Source of the DNA: CAZGRP01 sp964527995
Lineage (GTDB): Bacteria; Zhuqueibacterota; Zhuqueibacteria; Oceanimicrobiales; CAZGRP01
Reading direction: 5' to 3'
NCBI GenBank assembly: GCA_964527995.1
Contig: CAZGRP010000045.1
Span: forward strand, 1 to 34,088
Length of the DNA stretch: 34,088 nucleotides
Every line of letters begins with the position of its first letter. The stretch's first letter is position 1. The translations under genes and the position numbers were made by a program. Under the pieces are notes generated by a model that made no database searches, was not told where the DNA came from, and worked only from the letters and a program-made list of their open reading frames with translations. Below, one piece after another: positions 8,395-17,780 of this stretch.

Positions 8395-9684
8395 CTACAG
8401 AAACTCGCGTGGGTCGGTGATCTCCCCGGTGACGGCCGATGCCGCCACGGTGTAAGGTGAGGCCAGAAAGACCTGCGCCGCCTTCGACCCCATGCGCCCT
8501 GGGAAGTTGCGGTTGGTGGTGGAAATGCAGACCTCGGCCTCGTTCAGGCGGCCGAAGGTGTCGGGCGGACCGCCAAGGCACGCGGCACACGAGGCCGGTC
8601 CGATCTTCGCCCCTGCCGCTTCGAAGACCTCGTACAGCGTCTTTCCGTCGACACGCTGCCGGTGCAGGCCCGCGGCCACCTCGGTGGTCGCCGGCACGAC
8701 ATACGTGTCGACCCTCACTTCCCTGCCGTGGAGAATTCTGGCGGCCGCCACGAAATCCGTCAGCTTGCCGCCGGTGCACGACCCGATGTAGGCGCGATCC
8801 AACCGCGTGCCCCGAACCTGGCGCACGGTGGCCGTATTGGCTGGAGAATGCGGCCTGGCAACCAGCGGCTCGATGTCGGCGCAGCGGTAGACCCGTTCGC
8901 TGTGGAACCGTGCATCGGTATCGTTCTCCACCAACTCGAAGGGCTTATCGGTTCGGGCACGCACGTACTCAACGGTCACGTCGTCCGGGACAATGACGCC
9001 GTTCTTGCCGCCGGCCTCGATCACCATGTTGGTCAGCGTCATGCGCTCCTCGATGGAGAGGCTGTAGACCCCTTCTCCGGCAAACTCCATGGCCCGGTAG
9101 GTGGCGCCATCCACACCGATATCTCCGATCACTGCCAGGATGAGGTCCTTCGCCATCAGGTACGGCGGCAGCTCGCCTTCGAAGATGAAGCGCATCGTCT
9201 CCGGAACCTTGACCCACAGCTTGCCGGTACCGAGGATGAAGGCGGCGTCCGTGTTCCCGATGCCGGTGGCGAACTCGCCGAAGGCGCCCGCCGTGCAGGT
9301 GTGCGAGTCGGTGCCGAAAAGCACTTCCCCGGGACGAGTGAATCCCTCCTCCGCAAGGGCCGCGTGGCAGACGCCTTTGTATTCGGTGGTGCCGACGTCG
9401 TAGAAGTGCGGTAGCTGCTGCTCGGCAGCAAACCGCCTGAGGACCGCGAGGTTGCGACGGGCGTAGCTGTCGGCCGTGAAGACATAATGGTCGGGAATGA
9501 CCACGACTCTGTCGGGGTCCCACACCCTGGCCTGCGCACCGAACTCCTTCTTGAAAATGTCGAAGGTCGGCGGGCCACAGACATCGTGGGTCATCAGCAG
9601 GTCGACATCGACCCAAACGGTCTCGCCCGGGGCCACCCTGGCCTTGCCAGCATGTTTCGCGAGAATTTTCTCGGTAATCGTCAT
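8395..9684 (-). CDS. leuC: 3-isopropylmalate dehydratase large subunit
   Basis: This is the catalytic [4Fe-4S] subunit of isopropylmalate isomerase. The 429-residue length matches the shorter LeuC2/HacA-type branch rather than the roughly 470-residue enterobacterial form. The three cluster cysteines are visible at C303 (GSCTGGK), C366 and C369 (SCAACLGG). GTDSHTCTAGAFGEFATGIG is the aconitase-family signature. The ATG at 9684 overlaps the leuA stop in a 4-bp ATGA, which implies translational coupling. It works with LeuD at 7630-8187. Confidence 0.96.
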   Translation of the reverse strand: MTITEKILAKHAGKARVAPGETVWVDVDLLMTHDVCGPPTFDIFKKEFGAQARVWDPDRVVVIPDHYVFTADSYARRNLAVLRRFAAEQQLPHFYDVGTTEYKGVCHAALAEEGFTRPGEVLFGTDSHTCTAGAFGEFATGIGNTDAAFILGTGKLWVKVPETMRFIFEGELPPYLMAKDLILAVIGDIGVDGATYRAMEFAGEGVYSLSIEERMTLTNMVIEAGGKNGVIVPDDVTVEYVRARTDKPFELVENDTDARFHSERVYRCADIEPLVARPHSPANTATVRQVRGTRLDRAYIGSCTGGKLTDFVAAARILHGREVRVDTYVVPATTEVAAGLHRQRVDGKTLYEVFEAAGAKIGPASCAACLGGPPDTFGRLNEAEVCISTTNRNFPGRMGSKAAQVFLASPYTVAASAVTGEITDPREFL

Positions 9685-10892
9685 GGCGTCTCATTGAAAA
9701 AGCACTGCATCTGTTCTTGCACGAACTCGCTGCCGATTTCGCTGACGCCGTTGTTGGCGATGGCTATCAGGTCCTCGTCCACAACGACCTTCTTGGTGTC
9801 GGCGATGCGGATGAAGGCCGCGTAGGCCCGATCCAGCTCTTCACAGTCAAAGTCAAACCCCAGCGCTCGAAACCGATCGCGCAGGGCATGCCGCCCCGAA
9901 TGTTTCCCGAGTACGATGCGATTGCCCGGCACTCCTACCGATTGCGGGGTCATGATTTCATAGGTCAAAGCGTGTTTCAGCACGCCGTCCTGGTGGATGC
10001 CGGCTTCGTGGGCAAAGGCATTCCGGCCGACCACGGCCTTGTTCGGTTGTACCCCTACCTTGGTGATCTCCGCCAGAAGCTGGCTGGCCGGGAAGATCTC
10101 CTCGGTCCTCACCCCGGTGTCGGCTTGAAAGAGAGATCGCCGGGTTCGCAGAGCCATCACAACTTCCTCGAGGGCGGCGTTTCCGGCGCGTTCGCCGATG
10201 CCGTTGATGGTGCACTCGACCTGCGTTGCACCCGCTTCGATTCCTGCCAGCGAGTTGGCTACGGCCAGTCCCAGATCGTTGTGGCAATGCACACTCACCG
10301 TGACGCCGTCGATGTTGCCTACTTCGCGCACGAGCGTCTCGATCAGCCCGGCATACTCGGTCGGCACCGAGTACCCGACGGTATCGGGAATGTTGATCAC
10401 GGTGGCCCCGGCATCAATTGCGGCCTCGACGACCCGGCACAGAAACGCAGTGTCGCTGCGGGTGGCGTCTTCGGGGGAGAACTCGACGTCGTCGGCCAGC
10501 GATCGGGCGTAGCGCACCGCCCAGCGTGCGGTTTCCAGCACTTCCTCGCGGGTCATCCGCAGCTTGTGCTCCATGTGGATGTCGGACGTGGCCAGGAACG
10601 TGTGAAGGCGTGGCTTCCTTGCAACCTTGACGGCCTCCCAGGCGCAGTCGATATCGCCTTTCTTGGTGCGGCAAAGGGCGGCCACAGTCGCGTACTGCGC
10701 TTGTCGAGCGATCTGGCGCACGGCCTGAAAGTCCCCGTGCGAGGCGATGGGGAATCCCGCCTCGATGACATCGACCTGAAGCCGTTCGAGCTGCTCAGCC
10801 ATCCGCAGCTTCTCCCGAAGATTCATGCTGTAGCCCGGTGCCTGTTCGCCGTCGCGCAGGGTCGTGTCGAAGATCTGGATGCGTCGTTCCAT
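9681..10892 (-). CDS. leuA: 2-isopropylmalate synthase lacking regulatory domain
   Basis: LeuA condenses 2-ketoisovalerate with acetyl-CoA, the committed step to leucine. The TIM barrel is complete: FDTTLRDGEQAPG at the N terminus, the metal-binding VHCHNDLGLA, and NGIGERAGNAALEEVV. The LeuA-specific FAHEAGIHQDGVLKH and GKHSGRHAL distinguish it from homocitrate synthase. The protein ends at 403 residues, shortly after VVVDEDLIAIA, whereas typical LeuA has about 500-520. The C-terminal leucine-binding allosteric domain is absent, and its place is taken directly by leuC through an ATGA overlap. No frameshifted remnant can be placed. The ATG at 10892 has AAGGAGC upstream. Feedback inhibition by leucine is therefore probably lost; this last point is inference. 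Confidence 0.94.
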   Translation of the reverse strand: MERRIQIFDTTLRDGEQAPGYSMNLREKLRMAEQLERLQVDVIEAGFPIASHGDFQAVRQIARQAQYATVAALCRTKKGDIDCAWEAVKVARKPRLHTFLATSDIHMEHKLRMTREEVLETARWAVRYARSLADDVEFSPEDATRSDTAFLCRVVEAAIDAGATVINIPDTVGYSVPTEYAGLIETLVREVGNIDGVTVSVHCHNDLGLAVANSLAGIEAGATQVECTINGIGERAGNAALEEVVMALRTRRSLFQADTGVRTEEIFPASQLLAEITKVGVQPNKAVVGRNAFAHEAGIHQDGVLKHALTYEIMTPQSVGVPGNRIVLGKHSGRHALRDRFRALGFDFDCEELDRAYAAFIRIADTKKVVVDEDLIAIANNGVSEIGSEFVQEQMQCFFNETP

Positions 10893-10919
10893 CGTTTCTG
10901 CTCCTTCCGGTTTGGTCCT

Positions 10920-11909
<990 letters not shown>

Positions 11910-12019
11910 TGTTTGCTCCTTATCTTCTCCGGCGTTCTCCGCGCCTCCTTCGCGCAATTTACAGTCCTGTGGACCAAGTTCTTGCCCACAAACCAAGAAA
12001 TACGCTCATAAGCGCCTGC

Positions 12020-12143
12020 TGACACCCAGGATGCCGCAACGGCTGGATCCATCATCTCGCGCCCTTTTGCGAGCCCACCTCCCTGTTCAGCCGTCCATCG
12101 GGAGTCCCCTGACGAGCTGAGCACTTCGGATGGAATCCCTTAC
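12020..12143. repeat. Left diverged direct repeat flanking toxin-antitoxin pair
   Basis: This stretch is recognisably homologous to 12902-13023. Shared blocks in the same order and spacing are TGACACCCAG, CGCAAC-GCTGG, CTCCCTG-TCA and GCTGAGCAC--CGGA, followed by a GAAAT/GGAAT tail. A small hairpin (CCAG...CTGG around CGCAAC) is present in both copies. Identity by eye is roughly two thirds. Together with its partner it brackets the toxin-antitoxin genes. The rest of 11910-12220 has no gene. Confidence 0.6.
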
Positions 12144-12160
12144 AGGGCTGGAACTTAGAC

Positions 12161-12189
12161 TTGCATTTGTAAACCTGCTGCACTACATT
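12161..12189 (+). promoter_or_regulatory. Sigma-70-like promoter of toxin-antitoxin operon
   Basis: TTGCAT (12161-12166), a 17-bp spacer and TACATT (12184-12189) match the TTGACA-N17-TATATT promoters seen elsewhere in this window. A start near 12196 would leave a 25-nt leader with GGAGG (12209-12213) seven bases before the antitoxin ATG. Confidence 0.55.
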
Positions 12190-12220
12190 TGATCTGAACG
12201 AACGTGGTGGAGGTGCATCC

Positions 12221-12445
12221 ATGGGAAAGGACCAAGTTAAGACGATCAAGGATCTTCTGGAAAAGCTCGAGACACATCAGTTGGCAGAGGTTCGGCGAAT
12301 CATCGATCAGCTACTGCGACAGGCGTCAACCACGCCGCCGGGTGATGGGCATCCTGATCCTCTTGAGAGAGTGATCGGAACTTGCCCAGGCCCAAAGAAT
12401 CTAGCCGAAGAGCACGACAGATACATTTACGACGAGTCACAATGA
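12221..12445 (+). CDS. Putative antitoxin of a VapBC-like pair
   Basis: This 74-residue protein lies immediately before a PIN-domain gene, and the two overlap by 4 bp (ATGA), the usual antitoxin-toxin arrangement. The N-terminal half is a charged amphipathic helix (KTIKDLLEKLETHQLAEVRRIIDQLL), suited to dimerisation. The C-terminal half is acidic with Pro and Asp residues (HPDPLERVIG, AEEHDRYIYDES), as expected for a segment that wraps the toxin. I do not recognise a named DNA-binding fold such as AbrB or MetJ/Arc. A good GGAGG site precedes the ATG. The function is inferred from position. Confidence 0.75.
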   Translation: MGKDQVKTIKDLLEKLETHQLAEVRRIIDQLLRQASTTPPGDGHPDPLERVIGTCPGPKNLAEEHDRYIYDESQ

Positions 12446-12858
12446 TCTTCGTTGACACGTGGGCTTGGTTAGCACTCGCGAATCCCCAGGATAGCGCCCA
12501 TAGCGAGGCGGTTCGCTTCTATCGGTCTATCAAGCAAGATCAGCTACTTACAACAGATTACGTCCTCGATGAACTTCTCACCGCGCTTTTCCGTCATCTG
12601 CCCTTCCAACAGTCACTGGCATTTGCTGAAGCGGTCCTCGAAAAAGTAGAATTGGGCCAGATGATCTTAGAGCCCATAGATCGCGACAGATTCCGCGAAG
12701 CGTGGGCTTTGCGCCAGAAGTACCAGGACAAACCGGATATTTCCTTCACGGACCTGACGTCCTTTGTCGTAATGCGAGAGCTTGGGATCAAGCAGGCTTT
12801 CACGAAGGACCGCCACTTCGAACAAGTCAATATGGGCTTCACACTGCGGCCGTCCTGA
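12442..12858 (+). CDS. vapC: PIN-domain ribonuclease toxin (VapC-like)
   Basis: This 138-residue protein spans a whole PIN domain. The metal-binding acidic residues are in place: D5 in IFVDTWAWLAL, E in DYVLDELLT, and D residues in SFTDLTSFVVMRELG and AFTKDRHF. PIN toxins cleave RNA, often initiator tRNA or rRNA; the target here is unknown. The frame is open further upstream, but ATG at 12442 starts the conserved motif and overlaps the antitoxin stop. It lies opposite in direction to the ilv-leu operon that it interrupts, between ilvC and ilvN. Confidence 0.9.
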   Translation: MIFVDTWAWLALANPQDSAHSEAVRFYRSIKQDQLLTTDYVLDELLTALFRHLPFQQSLAFAEAVLEKVELGQMILEPIDRDRFREAWALRQKYQDKPDISFTDLTSFVVMRELGIKQAFTKDRHFEQVNMGFTLRPS

Positions 12859-12901
12859 CAATTGACATTCCGTGCTTGCTGCAAAGCGTTGCTCCTTCTT
12901 G

Positions 12902-13023
12902 TGACACCCAGCAAGACGCAACAGCTGGGACCCGCCATCGCACCCAGTTAGAAGTCCAACTCCCTGCTCATCGCTCTGTCAGAGATTCCCTGGTGGGCTG
13001 AGCACGCCGGACGAAATCTTTGA
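12902..13023. repeat. Right diverged direct repeat flanking toxin-antitoxin pair
   Basis: This is the partner of 12020-12143, in the same orientation and 882 bp away. The hairpin in this copy is better formed: CCCAGC and GCTGGG enclose an 11-nt loop with the shared CGCAAC. It begins 43 bp after the toxin stop. The pair suggests that the toxin-antitoxin cassette carries, or was inserted with, a repeated noncoding sequence. No integrase core sites or target-site duplication can be demonstrated. Confidence 0.6.
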
Positions 13024-13358
13024 CGCGCTAGTATGACGGATCTGCGTCAACAGGCCTGTGAAGTTCGATCATTCTTTTCAAGACCGCAAAGTCCGCTGAG
13101 AAGGTACCGAGCCCGCGCCCTTGAGGGCCTATGGATTCTTGCATGATGAAGTAGCGGAAAAAGCGCCAATACCCTCTCTCTTTTGGAACGCCAGGCCAAC
13201 CCGAAGAACCGACAAAAAAAGCTGAGCTCGCCGAGTCCGCAGAGCAATCAACTCTGCGTACTTTGCCCTCTCCGCGTTGACAAACCCAGCCTCTTGTCCA
13301 TGCATAGGTAGCGCGGGAAATCGCGACGGGCTAAAGAGAATTCATGAACGATCGAGTG

Positions 13359-13409
13359 GGGGACGGAGTCCCCGCATCATCGCCCGTTCGGGGAAACATC
13401 CCCCGAACG
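13359..13409. repeat. Two tandem GC-rich hairpins in noncoding stretch
   Basis: GGGGAC-GGA-GTCCCC (13359-13373) is followed by CGTTCGGGG and CCCCGAACG arms (13385-13393, 13401-13409) around a 7-nt loop. They lie in the long gene-free stretch 13024-13653 between the toxin and ilvN. They could terminate transcription weakly or be a REP-like element. The remainder of this stretch holds short 'CCGCAGAG/CTCTGCG' type repeats (13220-13275) and CCAATCC-rich degenerate sequence (13430-13516), and no credible gene. Confidence 0.4.
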
Positions 13410-13461
13410 AGGTAGGGTCGGTCTACTACTTCAATTCTCCAACCCTCCAATCCTCCATCAA

Positions 13462-13516
13462 TCCAACACTGCACCAATCCACCAATCCAACCCCCACCCT
13501 ACGTCTGCCCCTGGAA
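13462..13516. repeat. 55-bp exact copy left of assembly gap
   Basis: This is identical over exactly 55 bp to 13617-13671 on the other side of the N run. It includes a copy of the last codons of ilvN. The likely explanation is a k-mer overlap between two contigs that the scaffolder failed to merge, not a biological repeat. Confidence 0.85.
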
Positions 13517-13616
13517 NNNNNNNNNNNNNNNNNNNNNNNNNNNNNNNNNNNNNNNNNNNNNNNNNNNNNNNNNNNNNNNNNNNNNNNNNNNNNNNNNNNN
13601 NNNNNNNNNNNNNNNN
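13517..13616. other. Scaffold gap of 100 N
   Basis: A run of exactly 100 N, the conventional placeholder for a gap of unknown size. Because the same 55 bp flank both sides, the true distance is probably negative, meaning the contigs overlap. Reading frames called across it are not real. Confidence 0.98.
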
Positions 13617-13671
13617 TCCAACACTGCACCAATCCACCAATCCAACCCCCACCCTACGTCTGCCCCTGGAA
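13617..13671. repeat. 55-bp exact copy right of assembly gap
   Basis: This is the right-hand copy of 13462-13516. Its end contains the ilvN stop codon (13654-13656) and the last ilvN codons, so this copy is the functional one. Confidence 0.85.
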
Positions 13672-14142
13672 CTCCCGCCGCAACGCCACGGTGCCGGTGC
13701 GCGCCAGCTCCTTGAGTCCGAAGGGACGCAGCATGCTGACAATAGCGTCGACCTTGGCTTCACTTCCGGTCGCCTCGACGGTGACCGACTTCGGGCTGAT
13801 GTCGATGATCTTCGCCCGGAAGATGGTGACAATCTGCATGATCTCGCTGCGATTGCTCGAGGTTGCCGCCACCTTGATCAGCACCAGCTCACGCGAGACG
13901 AACGGTTCATAGGTCAGGTCAATCACCTTGACGACATCCACCAACCTATTCAATTGCTTGGTGATCTGCTCGATGATCTGCTCGTCGCCGCTGGTCGTCA
14001 GCGTCATCCGGGCAAGGCCCGGCTCCTCGGCTTCTCCGACTGTGATGCTGTCGATGTTATAGCCCCGACCGCTGAACAGGCCGGCGATGCGGGACAAGGT
14101 GCCGAGGTGATTCTCGACCAGAAGGGAAATCGTGTGTTTCAT
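13654..14142 (-). CDS. ilvN: Acetolactate synthase small (regulatory) subunit
   Basis: This is the regulatory partner of IlvB, which binds valine through an N-terminal ACT domain. The 162-residue protein starts MKHTISLLVENHLGTLSRIAGLFSGRGYNIDS, the hallmark ACT sequence. It keeps the C-terminal half with SRELVLIKV and ALRREF, so it is the full-length IlvH/IlvN type. It is separated from ilvB by 94 bp containing tandem AACTCGA and ATCCATCA-like degenerate repeats. The stop lies inside the duplicated 55 bp at the assembly gap, but the coding sequence itself is complete. Confidence 0.95.
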   Translation of the reverse strand: MKHTISLLVENHLGTLSRIAGLFSGRGYNIDSITVGEAEEPGLARMTLTTSGDEQIIEQITKQLNRLVDVVKVIDLTYEPFVSRELVLIKVAATSSNRSEIMQIVTIFRAKIIDISPKSVTVEATGSEAKVDAIVSMLRPFGLKELARTGTVALRREFQGQT

Positions 14143-14236
14143 GGGCGTAGGTACCAGGTGTCAGGAATTAGGAGCTCCAAACTCGAAACTCGAAACTCTA
14201 ATCCGGAAACCAGCCACTCTTTAATGCAGCAATCCA

Positions 14237-16027
14237 TCAATCCACTGCTCCATCAGTCAACAGATCCTCTTCCTCAATCATCTCGTAGATCGCCTTGCCC
14301 GCCGGGATCATCGGATAGACGTTCTCCTCCCGAGCGACATGGAAATCGATGACCACCGGCCGGTCCTTGACCTCTCGCGCCTGCCGCAGCACCGGCTCGA
14401 CCTCCTCCGGCTTCGTTGCCCGCAAACCGACCGCGCCGTAGCTCTCGGCCACCTTGACGAAATCGGGGTTGCCTTGCTCCAAGCAGGAATGGCTGTATCG
14501 TCCGCCGTAAAACAGCTCTTGCCACTGGCGCACCATGCCGAGGTAGCCGTTGTTGAAGATAGCGACCTTGACCGGCACCCGGTGTTGCACCGCCGTGCCC
14601 AGTTCGGCCATAGTCATCTGGAAGCCGCCGTCGCCGGTGATGCACCACACCTGGCGATCGGGCCGCCCGATGGCGGCGCCGATAGCAGCCGGGAATCCAT
14701 ACCCCATCGTTCCCAGTCCGCCGCTGTTGATCATCGAGCGCGGGTGGTTGAAGCGGTAGTACTGAGCAGCCCACATCTGGTGCTGGCCGACGTCGGCAGT
14801 CACGATGGCCTCGCCGCGAGTGATTTCGGAGATCTTCTGAACGAGCCATTGCGGCATGATCTGATCACTCTTTTGGCGCCAGCGCAGGGGGTGCTCCCTC
14901 TTCCAGCGGTCGATTCGCCGCAGCCAGTCGGCGGTGTCGGCCGGCCTCACCTGCGCCGTAAGCTGTGGCAGCACGCGCTTCACGTCCCCGACGATGGGGA
15001 TATCGACCTGGACGTTCTTGCTGATGCAGGCCGGATCGATGTCAATGTGGATCTTCCTCGACTCTTTGGAGAAAGCCTCGAGACGGCCGGTGACACGATC
15101 ATCGAAACGAGCCCCGACGGCGATCAGCAAATCGCATTCGGTCACGGCCATGTTGGCGTACCAGGTGCCGTGCATGCCAAGCATGCCGAGGGAGAGCGGA
15201 TGCGACTCCGGAAAGGCACCCAGCCCCATCAAGGTTGTGGTCACCGGGATTTGCGCTTTCAACGCCAGCTCCGTCAGCTCTGCAGAGGCATCACCGACCA
15301 CCACGCCGCCACCGACATAGAGTACCGGGCGCTTCGCCTCGCTGATCAGAGCAGCGGCCCGGGCGATTTGCGGCGGGTTGCCGTCGACGCTCGGATGGTA
15401 GCCACGGATGTGCAGCCCCTTGGCAGGCGGCGAGTAGAACGCCCTCGCCATGAGCATGTCCTTGGGCAGGTCGACCAGCACGGGTCCCGGCCTTCCGGTG
15501 CGTGCGATGTAGAACGCCTGCCGGATGACATCGGCCAGTTCATCGACGTTGCGAACCAGATAGCTGTGCTTTGTGATCGGCCGGGTGATACCGAGGATGT
15601 CGGCTTCCTGGAAAGCGTCATTGCCGATCATGGCCGACGGCACCTGCCCGGTGAACACCACGAGCGGAATCGAGTCCATATACGCCGTGGCAATGCCGGT
15701 GACGGTGTTGGTCGCTCCCGGGCCCGAGGTCACCAGCACCACACCGGGACGCCCGGTGGCGCGGGCGTAGCCATCGGCGGCATGCGCCCCGCCCTGCTCA
15801 TGGCGGATGAGAATATGCCGAAGTCCGGACGTCCGGTAGAGAACGTCGTAGACGCCCAGCACAACTCCGCCGGGATAGCCGAACACCACCTCGACACCCT
15901 CGTCCAGGAGGGCCTGGATAAAAATTTCACCGCCGCTCATCTCTTTGAGGCCGGATGTCCGGGTCTGACCGTTTCCCTCGTCTTTTCCGATCTGCCGCTT
16001 CGTCTGTTCAGCGAATCCGATGGACAT
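14237..16027 (-). CDS. ilvB: Acetolactate synthase large subunit
   Basis: This thiamine-diphosphate enzyme makes acetolactate from two pyruvates, or acetohydroxybutyrate from pyruvate and 2-ketobutyrate. The 596-residue protein contains FGYPGGVVLGVYD, the catalytic Glu in RHEQGGAHAADGYARATG, the TSGPGATN motif, and the ThDP/Mg site GDGGFQMTMAELGTA ending NNGYLGM. The frame is open far upstream into ilvD, but ATG at 16027 has GGGAGG at good spacing and lies 13 bp after the ilvD stop. The N-terminal extension before the conserved domain (about 30 residues) is not conserved in the family as far as I recall. Confidence 0.96.
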   Translation of the reverse strand: MSIGFAEQTKRQIGKDEGNGQTRTSGLKEMSGGEIFIQALLDEGVEVVFGYPGGVVLGVYDVLYRTSGLRHILIRHEQGGAHAADGYARATGRPGVVLVTSGPGATNTVTGIATAYMDSIPLVVFTGQVPSAMIGNDAFQEADILGITRPITKHSYLVRNVDELADVIRQAFYIARTGRPGPVLVDLPKDMLMARAFYSPPAKGLHIRGYHPSVDGNPPQIARAAALISEAKRPVLYVGGGVVVGDASAELTELALKAQIPVTTTLMGLGAFPESHPLSLGMLGMHGTWYANMAVTECDLLIAVGARFDDRVTGRLEAFSKESRKIHIDIDPACISKNVQVDIPIVGDVKRVLPQLTAQVRPADTADWLRRIDRWKREHPLRWRQKSDQIMPQWLVQKISEITRGEAIVTADVGQHQMWAAQYYRFNHPRSMINSGGLGTMGYGFPAAIGAAIGRPDRQVWCITGDGGFQMTMAELGTAVQHRVPVKVAIFNNGYLGMVRQWQELFYGGRYSHSCLEQGNPDFVKVAESYGAVGLRATKPEEVEPVLRQAREVKDRPVVIDFHVAREENVYPMIPAGKAIYEMIEEEDLLTDGAVD

Positions 16028-16040
16028 GGTTCCTCCCGAT

Positions 16041-17723
16041 TTAATACCCATTCGCGTCCCATCGCAGAACCGCCCCTTTCGAGGCCGAGGTTGCCATGCG
16101 TGCATACCGCGCGAGATAGCCGTAGTCGATCCGCGGCGGGCGTGGTCGCCACTGCCGCTGGCGCCGGGCCAGCTCGCGTTCCGAGATCTTGGTAGCCAGC
16201 TTTCTTTGCGGAATATCGACCACGATGATGTCACCAGGCTCGATCAAGGCGATGGGCCCTCCCTCCGCCGCTTCCGGGGAGACGTGGCCGACGCAGGCGC
16301 CGCGCGTGCCGCCGGAGAAACGGCCGTCAGTGACCAGCGCCACGCTGTCGCCAAGACCCTGCCCCATGATGTAAGAGGTCGGCGCCAACATCTCCTGCAT
16401 GCCCGGCCCGCCTTTGGGGCCCTCATAACGGATGACCACCACATCCCCGGGCCTCACCTTTCCGGCCAGGATCCCCTCGCACGCCTCTTCTTGCGATTCG
16501 AACACCACCGCCGGCCCCTCATGGCGGTACATGCTGCTTGACACGCCGGCGGTCTTCACCACGGCACCTTCGGGCGCCAGGTTCCCGAAGAGGATCGCCA
16601 GACCACCGTCGCGACTGTAGGCCCTCTCGATCGAGCGAATACACTCCGCGTCCCGGTTTTGGGCCTCGCTGATATTCTCGCCCAACGTCTTCGCGGTCAC
16701 GGTCACCGCATCGGTGTGAAGGAGGCCTTCGATGCGGCTGATCTCCTTCAGGATGGCGCTGATGCCGCCGGCGCGGTCGACGTCCTCAACATGATACGGT
16801 GAGGAAGGAGCCACCTTGCAGAGGTTGGGAGTGCGTGCGGACAATTCGTTGATGCGGGCAAGGTCGTACTGGATGCCTGCCTCGTGGGCGATGGCCAGAG
16901 TATGCAGGACCGTGTTGGTGCTGCCCCCCATGGCCATATCAAGTACCAGGGCGTTGTCGATGGCGTCTCGGGTGATGATGTCCCGAGGCTTCAGATCCAT
17001 CTCGACCAGGCGCATGATCTGCCGGCCGGCATGCTGATACAGCTCGCGGCGGCCGGGATTCGTGGCCAGCACCGTGCCGTTGCCCGGAAGCGCTACCCCA
17101 AGCGCCTCGCACAGACAGTTCATCGAGTTGGCCGTGAACATGCCGCTGCACGATCCACAGGTCGGGCAGCCGAAATCCTCGAGCTCTTTGAGCGCAGTCT
17201 CATCGATTCTGCCTGCCCGGTAGGCACCCACGCCCTCGAATACCGAAATCAGATCGATGGTGCGGCCGTCAGGCGTTTTGCCGGCCGCCATCGGCCCTCC
17301 ACTGACGAAGATCGTCGGGATGTTGCAGCGCACCGATGCCATGAGCATGCCGGGCACGATCTTGTCGCAGTTGGGGATGCAGATCATGCCATCGAAACAA
17401 TGCGCCTGCACCATGGTTTCGACGGCGTCGGCGATGATTTCGCGGCTCGGCAAAGAGTACTTCATGCCGGCATGCCCCATTGCGATGCCGTCGTCCACGC
17501 CGATGGTGTTGAATTCGAACGGAACGCCACCTGCCTGGCGGACCGCCTGCTTGACGATCTCGCCCACCCTGTTCAGGTGCACGTGCCCGGGGATGATCTC
17601 AACGAAAGAGTTGGCGACGGCAATGAAGGGCTTGTCAAAGTCCTCATCGCGGAGGCCGGTTGCTTTGAGTAGACTCCGGTGTGGCGCGCGCTCGAAGCCG
17701 CGTTTGATGGTGTCGCTTCTCAT
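16041..17723 (-). CDS. ilvD: Dihydroxy-acid dehydratase
   Basis: IlvD dehydrates dihydroxyisovalerate and dihydroxymethylvalerate to the keto acids that precede valine and isoleucine. The 560-residue protein has the Fe-S ligands in IPNCDKIVPGM (near residue 120) and GCPTCGSCSGMFTANSM (near 190-200), and the C-terminal DGRFSGGTRGACVGHVSPEAAEGGP. It starts at ATG 17723 with GGAGG about ten bases upstream. It is the first enzyme gene of the ilv-leu operon and directly follows the leader described at 17781-18150. Confidence 0.97.
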   Translation of the reverse strand: MRSDTIKRGFERAPHRSLLKATGLRDEDFDKPFIAVANSFVEIIPGHVHLNRVGEIVKQAVRQAGGVPFEFNTIGVDDGIAMGHAGMKYSLPSREIIADAVETMVQAHCFDGMICIPNCDKIVPGMLMASVRCNIPTIFVSGGPMAAGKTPDGRTIDLISVFEGVGAYRAGRIDETALKELEDFGCPTCGSCSGMFTANSMNCLCEALGVALPGNGTVLATNPGRRELYQHAGRQIMRLVEMDLKPRDIITRDAIDNALVLDMAMGGSTNTVLHTLAIAHEAGIQYDLARINELSARTPNLCKVAPSSPYHVEDVDRAGGISAILKEISRIEGLLHTDAVTVTAKTLGENISEAQNRDAECIRSIERAYSRDGGLAILFGNLAPEGAVVKTAGVSSSMYRHEGPAVVFESQEEACEGILAGKVRPGDVVVIRYEGPKGGPGMQEMLAPTSYIMGQGLGDSVALVTDGRFSGGTRGACVGHVSPEAAEGGPIALIEPGDIIVVDIPQRKLATKISERELARRQRQWRPRPPRIDYGYLARYARMATSASKGAVLRWDANGY

Positions 17724-17780
17724 GTTCTACCTCCAAGTAGCAGCCGCTCGTCCTGGAAGCCCCAGGGGCCCCCGCGACTT

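Noticed and set aside
12020..13023. Integron attC sites flanking the toxin-antitoxin cassette
   Set aside because: A GTCCAAC string fits the core consensus in one copy only, no paired inverse core at the ends, and no integrase nearby.
13277..13912. Open frames that read through the N run
   Set aside because: They depend on translating N as open codons across a scaffold gap; the sequence on either side is duplicated.
14339..16195. 618-codon open frame on the plus strand
   Set aside because: Antisense shadow of ilvB; no recognisable domain or signal.
16028..16234. N-terminal extension of ilvB into ilvD
   Set aside because: The extension is antiparallel-free but overlaps conserved ilvD codons, and a good ribosome site precedes the ATG at 16027.
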